A stretch of 64,000 nucleotides of DNA from Planococcus sp. CPCC 101016 (GTDB lineage Bacteria; Bacillota; Bacilli; Bacillales_A; Planococcaceae): positions 931,624 to 995,623 of the forward strand of contig NZ_VOHB01000002.1 in the NCBI RefSeq assembly GCF_007859295.1, given 5' to 3'. Below are positions 61,148 to 64,000 of this stretch, in pieces. Position numbers and translations under genes: made by a program. Each line of letters opens with the position of its first letter. Position 1 is the first letter of the stretch. A model generated the notes under the pieces. That model worked only from the letters and a program-made list of their open reading frames with translations. It was not told the origin of the DNA and made no database searches.

Positions 61148-62089
61148 GTGGCAAACACACATAAGTTTCCGGAAGAGCGCGTACATTACACTTGGGATAA
61201 GGACCCGCAGCCGGTGCTGACAATCGACAGCGGGGATCAGGTGGATTTCTCTACAAGGGAAGTGGCGGACGATCAATTCAATAAAGATTCCACCACAGAA
61301 GATATTGCTACACTTGACTGGGCGAAAGTGTACCCGCTCGCAGGGCCGGTAGAAATCCGAGGCGCAGAACCAGGAGACACGCTGGAAGTGGAAATCCTCG
61401 ATTTAACGCCCGGCACCTGGGGATGGATGGCGATTCTGCCGGGACTCGGCCTGTTGCCGGAAGAATTTTCGGATGCCTATTTACGAACCTTTGATTTGAG
61501 CGATGGTGAATCTATTCATTTTAGCGAAAATATCAAAGTACCAATCACCCCATTTCTTGGGACTATGGGTGTAGGCCCAGCAAATGCAGAAGGCCAAGCC
61601 ATCATGCCGCCCGGAACTTTTGGCGGCAATATGGATACGCGGCAACTGACCATTGGTACAAAACTCTACTTGCCGGTGCAGGTGAAGGGTGCCATGTTCA
61701 GTTGTGGAGATGCCCATGCTGCACAAGGTGATGGGGAAGTCTGTGTAACAGCACTCGAATGCCCGATGCAAGTATCCCTGAAATTCCGCCTCATTAAAGG
61801 GAAATCAATTCCGGCCCCGCAATTCCAGACTGCCGGAGCGCTGACGCCAAAAGTTGATCACAAAGGATTCTACGGCACAACCGGCGTGGGGCCTGACTTG
61901 ATGGAAGGCGCACGCGACGCCATCCGCGCCATGGTGGATCACATTTCCGAAAATTATGGCCTTGAGCCGAAAGATGCCTACTTATTGTGCAGCTTGTGCG
62001 TCGACCTGAAAATCTCTGAGATCGTCGACGCTGGTCAATATGTGGTCAGTGCTTTACTGCCGCTCGCGGTTTTTCAAGAAAAGGAATAA
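61148..62089 (+). CDS. Acetamidase/formamidase-family protein
   Basis: 313 residues, GTG start after AAAGGTG. FmdA/AmdA features: AGPVEIRGAEPGDTLEVEIL, GTWGWMAILPGLGLLPEEF, PFLGTMGVGPA, PPGTFGGNMDTR, and the metal-binding SCGDAHAAQGDGEVCVTALE. It hydrolyses short amides, probably releasing ammonia from formamide or acetamide, in the cytosol. The same strand as the amidase, but separated by a repeat element, so a common transcript is uncertain. Confidence 0.92.
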   Translation: MANTHKFPEERVHYTWDKDPQPVLTIDSGDQVDFSTREVADDQFNKDSTTEDIATLDWAKVYPLAGPVEIRGAEPGDTLEVEILDLTPGTWGWMAILPGLGLLPEEFSDAYLRTFDLSDGESIHFSENIKVPITPFLGTMGVGPANAEGQAIMPPGTFGGNMDTRQLTIGTKLYLPVQVKGAMFSCGDAHAAQGDGEVCVTALECPMQVSLKFRLIKGKSIPAPQFQTAGALTPKVDHKGFYGTTGVGPDLMEGARDAIRAMVDHISENYGLEPKDAYLLCSLCVDLKISEIVDAGQYVVSALLPLAVFQEKE

Positions 62090-62095
62090 AGGAAG

Positions 62096-62126
62096 GAACG
62101 CTGTCCAAACAGGCAGCGTTCTTTTT
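62096..62126 (+). terminator. Terminator after the formamidase
   Basis: GAACGCTG / CAGCGTTC arms with TTTTT. Confidence 0.85.
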
Positions 62127-62270
62127 CCTATTTCAAAAAAAACTTACATAAGTTATCTCAATTATCTGTATTCTTAATGAATAGGGTGATAAAATAGTAG
62201 CAGGTTCATAAGTAATTAGAATAATGTAATAAATTACTATAACATTCTGATTAAGGAAGAGGTCCTCTGG

Positions 62271-63275
62271 ATGAAAGACATTTACTTTGAAAAAGATTAT
62301 GGGCGTTTGTATGAAAAAATTGAAAATGGCAAATGCGAGGAATTTATCCTGAATCATGCATTGGGGACAGTACGGCATTTATTCATCAAGCGTGAAATTC
62401 CGATGAAGCTGGATGATCGAGTCTTCTATGATCTGATGACGCCTTACGGATACGGCGGTCCGCACATCGTTTCGGGGAAACCAGAAGACAAAGAGGAGTT
62501 GGTGGCTGTTTTCCAGCAGGAATTTGGAGAATATTGCCTGGAAAATGGCATTGTTTCCGAGTTTGTCCGTTTTCACCCGATTCTGAAGAACCATTTGGAT
62601 TTCAGCACGTGCTACGAACTCATTTTCAAGCGCCATACCATCCAGACCGATCTGGCAAATTCGGCTGATCCCATACTTACAGAATATTCGGCTTCCTGCA
62701 GAAGGGACATACGGCATGCCTTAAAAGCTGGTGTAGAATTTCGCGTTATCGACCATCCGGAAAACCTGAAGAACTTCAAGGAATTGTACACGTCCACTAT
62801 GCAGCGCAATAGCGCTGATGCAGTTTATTATTTTGATGATGAATACTTTCAGAACTGCATCGATTGGCTTGGCAATTACTTAGTAGTTGTCGAAGTGACT
62901 TATCAGGGCAGCATTATCGGCATGAGCCTGAATTTTGTTTGCGGCGATTATATCCACGTTCATCTTACGGGTACGCTGAAGGAATATCATCAGTTGGCAC
63001 CAGCTTACGTTCTGCAGTATGCCCTCGTACTGTGGGGGAAAGAGCAGGGCAAGCAATTGATTCATCACGGAGGCGGCCGGACTGGTGAGCCGGACGACAA
63101 GCTGTATCTTTTTAAGAAAAAATTTGGACGCAATGAAGAATTTGAGTATTTTAATGGCCGGAAAATCTGGAATCCGGAAGTGTATGGCAGGCTGTGCCAA
63201 GTTGTCGCTGCACCGATGGATACCGATCAGTTCCCGGCTTATCGCAACTGCGAATCCAAAGTGACGAACGGATAA
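62271..63275 (+). CDS. FemAB-like / GNAT-fold acyltransferase
   Basis: 334 residues after GAAGAGG. Two GNAT-like halves: FYDLMTPYGYGGP in the first and SASCRRDIRHALKAGVEF, SIIGMSLNFVCGDYIHVHLT, LIHHGGGRTGEPDDKLYLFK in the second. The GGG...(D)xLxxFKxxFG pattern is typical of FemAB-related proteins, which transfer amino acids to wall precursors or modify polysaccharide sugars. Cytosolic or membrane-peripheral. A paralogue follows directly. Substrate not inferable. Confidence 0.8.
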   Translation: MKDIYFEKDYGRLYEKIENGKCEEFILNHALGTVRHLFIKREIPMKLDDRVFYDLMTPYGYGGPHIVSGKPEDKEELVAVFQQEFGEYCLENGIVSEFVRFHPILKNHLDFSTCYELIFKRHTIQTDLANSADPILTEYSASCRRDIRHALKAGVEFRVIDHPENLKNFKELYTSTMQRNSADAVYYFDDEYFQNCIDWLGNYLVVVEVTYQGSIIGMSLNFVCGDYIHVHLTGTLKEYHQLAPAYVLQYALVLWGKEQGKQLIHHGGGRTGEPDDKLYLFKKKFGRNEEFEYFNGRKIWNPEVYGRLCQVVAAPMDTDQFPAYRNCESKVTNG

Positions 63276-63365
63276 TAAATGCAAGAGGCTTTTAGTGGAA
63301 TAACAGCAGGTTGAATAAGGTAAGGAAAAAACAATCAAATAAAATACAATAAAAGGAGGGAAATG

Positions 63366-64000
63366 ATGGTAACTTCAGTGCCAGACATTTATTTTTTGCC
63401 TGAATGGGGCAAGTTTTTTGAGACAAAGGAACAAGACGGCAAGGTGCATTATTTTGAGGTGAAGCATGAGTGGGGGCATGTGTTTTATCAATTCATCGTC
63501 CGGCCCATACCTGTCCAAATGGAAGGTCCGACTTATTATGATGCAATCACGCCTTATGGTTTCAGCGGACCGATCATCTTGTCGGTTGAGCCTGAGAAAA
63601 AACAGCAGCTGGTGGAGCATTTTGACAAAGAGTTTCAGAAATACTGCGATGAACATCGAATCGTCACGGAATATGTCCGGTTTAATCCTTGGCTGAAGAA
63701 TCGGCAAGATTTCGAGCAGCTTTATGAATTCCGCGACAATGGCCATACGCTGTATATCGATTTGACGGGTGAGGACTTTTTCATGGAACAATTCGCTTCC
63801 GTTACCCGCAGACAAGTGCGAAAAGCTTGGAAAAATAATGTGGAAATTGAAATCGATTATACCGGAGAGAGCGTGTGCGAATTTCACCGCTTGTATATGC
63901 TGACTGTACAAAAAAATCAAATCGCGCCATACTACTTGTTTTCGGAAGAATCACTGCGCAGTTCATTCGAAAAATTCAAAGGCAAGCAATTTCTGATTTC
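63366..64000 (+). CDS. Second FemAB-like acyltransferase (3' end outside window)
   Basis: Open to the last base of the window, at least 211 residues. Starts after AAAGGAGGGA (ATG at 63363 or 63366). It matches the 62271 gene in order: ISLP-like start, YYDAITPYGFSGPIIL, VRFNPWLKNRQDFEQLYEF, SVTRRQVRKAWKNNVEIEID. So it is a tandem paralogue, 90 bp apart and likely the same operon. The C-terminal GGG/FK motif is beyond the window. Confidence 0.8.
   Translation, partial: MVTSVPDIYFLPEWGKFFETKEQDGKVHYFEVKHEWGHVFYQFIVRPIPVQMEGPTYYDAITPYGFSGPIILSVEPEKKQQLVEHFDKEFQKYCDEHRIVTEYVRFNPWLKNRQDFEQLYEFRDNGHTLYIDLTGEDFFMEQFASVTRRQVRKAWKNNVEIEIDYTGESVCEFHRLYMLTVQKNQIAPYYLFSEESLRSSFEKFKGKQFLI

Overview
The window looks like chromosomal DNA of a Gram-positive, low-to-moderate G+C bacterium of the Bacillales, most likely family Planococcaceae (Planococcus or a close relative). 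This is inferred from strong AGGAGG-type ribosome binding sites, frequent GTG/TTG starts, SLH-anchored surface proteins, Bacillus-type families (UPF0316/DUF2179, DUF2512, DUF6241, VanZ, HxlR, MarR) and a dispersed GGTGCC(A/T)GGCACC palindrome. No rRNA, tRNA, CRISPR array, prophage or intact transposon was seen.

Layout. 1-2.3 kb: GntR regulator (5' cut) and a sodium:solute symporter. 2.5-9.9 kb: two large secreted SLH proteins, a subtilisin and an adhesin-like protein, sharing Ig-like repeats and a near-identical anchor. 10.4-14.6 kb: an AT-rich pair, an unknown 198-aa protein and a 1,198-aa membrane/ankyrin protein. 15-22.5 kb: GtrII-like membrane protein, arabinanase with candidate AraR and CcpA sites, a creatinase-like M24 protein with a structured leader, an SLH-CAP protein and threonine aldolase. 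22.6-31.9 kb: polysaccharide deacetylase, a calcium-loop beta-propeller, a pgaC-pgaD-pgaB (icaADB-like) PNAG operon, a decayed region with a galE relic, and a PAS-PAS-GGDEF-EAL protein with a damaged EAL site. 32-37.5 kb: UPF0316 protein, alanine/sodium symporter, HAD hydrolase, and HxlR divergent from a luciferase-like monooxygenase/FMN reductase pair. 37.7-48.4 kb: SLH proteins, a second GGDEF-EAL protein with intact residues and 21-bp arrays on both sides, a possible HEPN protein, a nitroreductase-MarR-ABM cluster and VanZ. 48.6-64 kb: a TPR giant with an embedded C39-like domain, small stress or membrane proteins, an aldo/keto reductase, a V8-protease/DRGH-nuclease fusion translationally coupled to a lone ABC ATPase, an amidase with a small coupled partner, a formamidase, and two FemAB-like acyltransferases (the last cut by the window end).

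Themes. Six SLH proteins, the PNAG operon, two deacetylases and FemAB-like enzymes make this largely a cell-surface region, with c-di-GMP proteins that could control matrix production. The least expected non-coding signal is a set of intergenic arrays with a 21-bp period (two helical turns). In three loci near 55.5, 58.9 and 61 kb, units reading AAATAC and units reading GTATTT lie on opposite sides of a conserved perfect hairpin. Two other loci carry CACCCGGGTTG units on either side of the second GGDEF-EAL gene.
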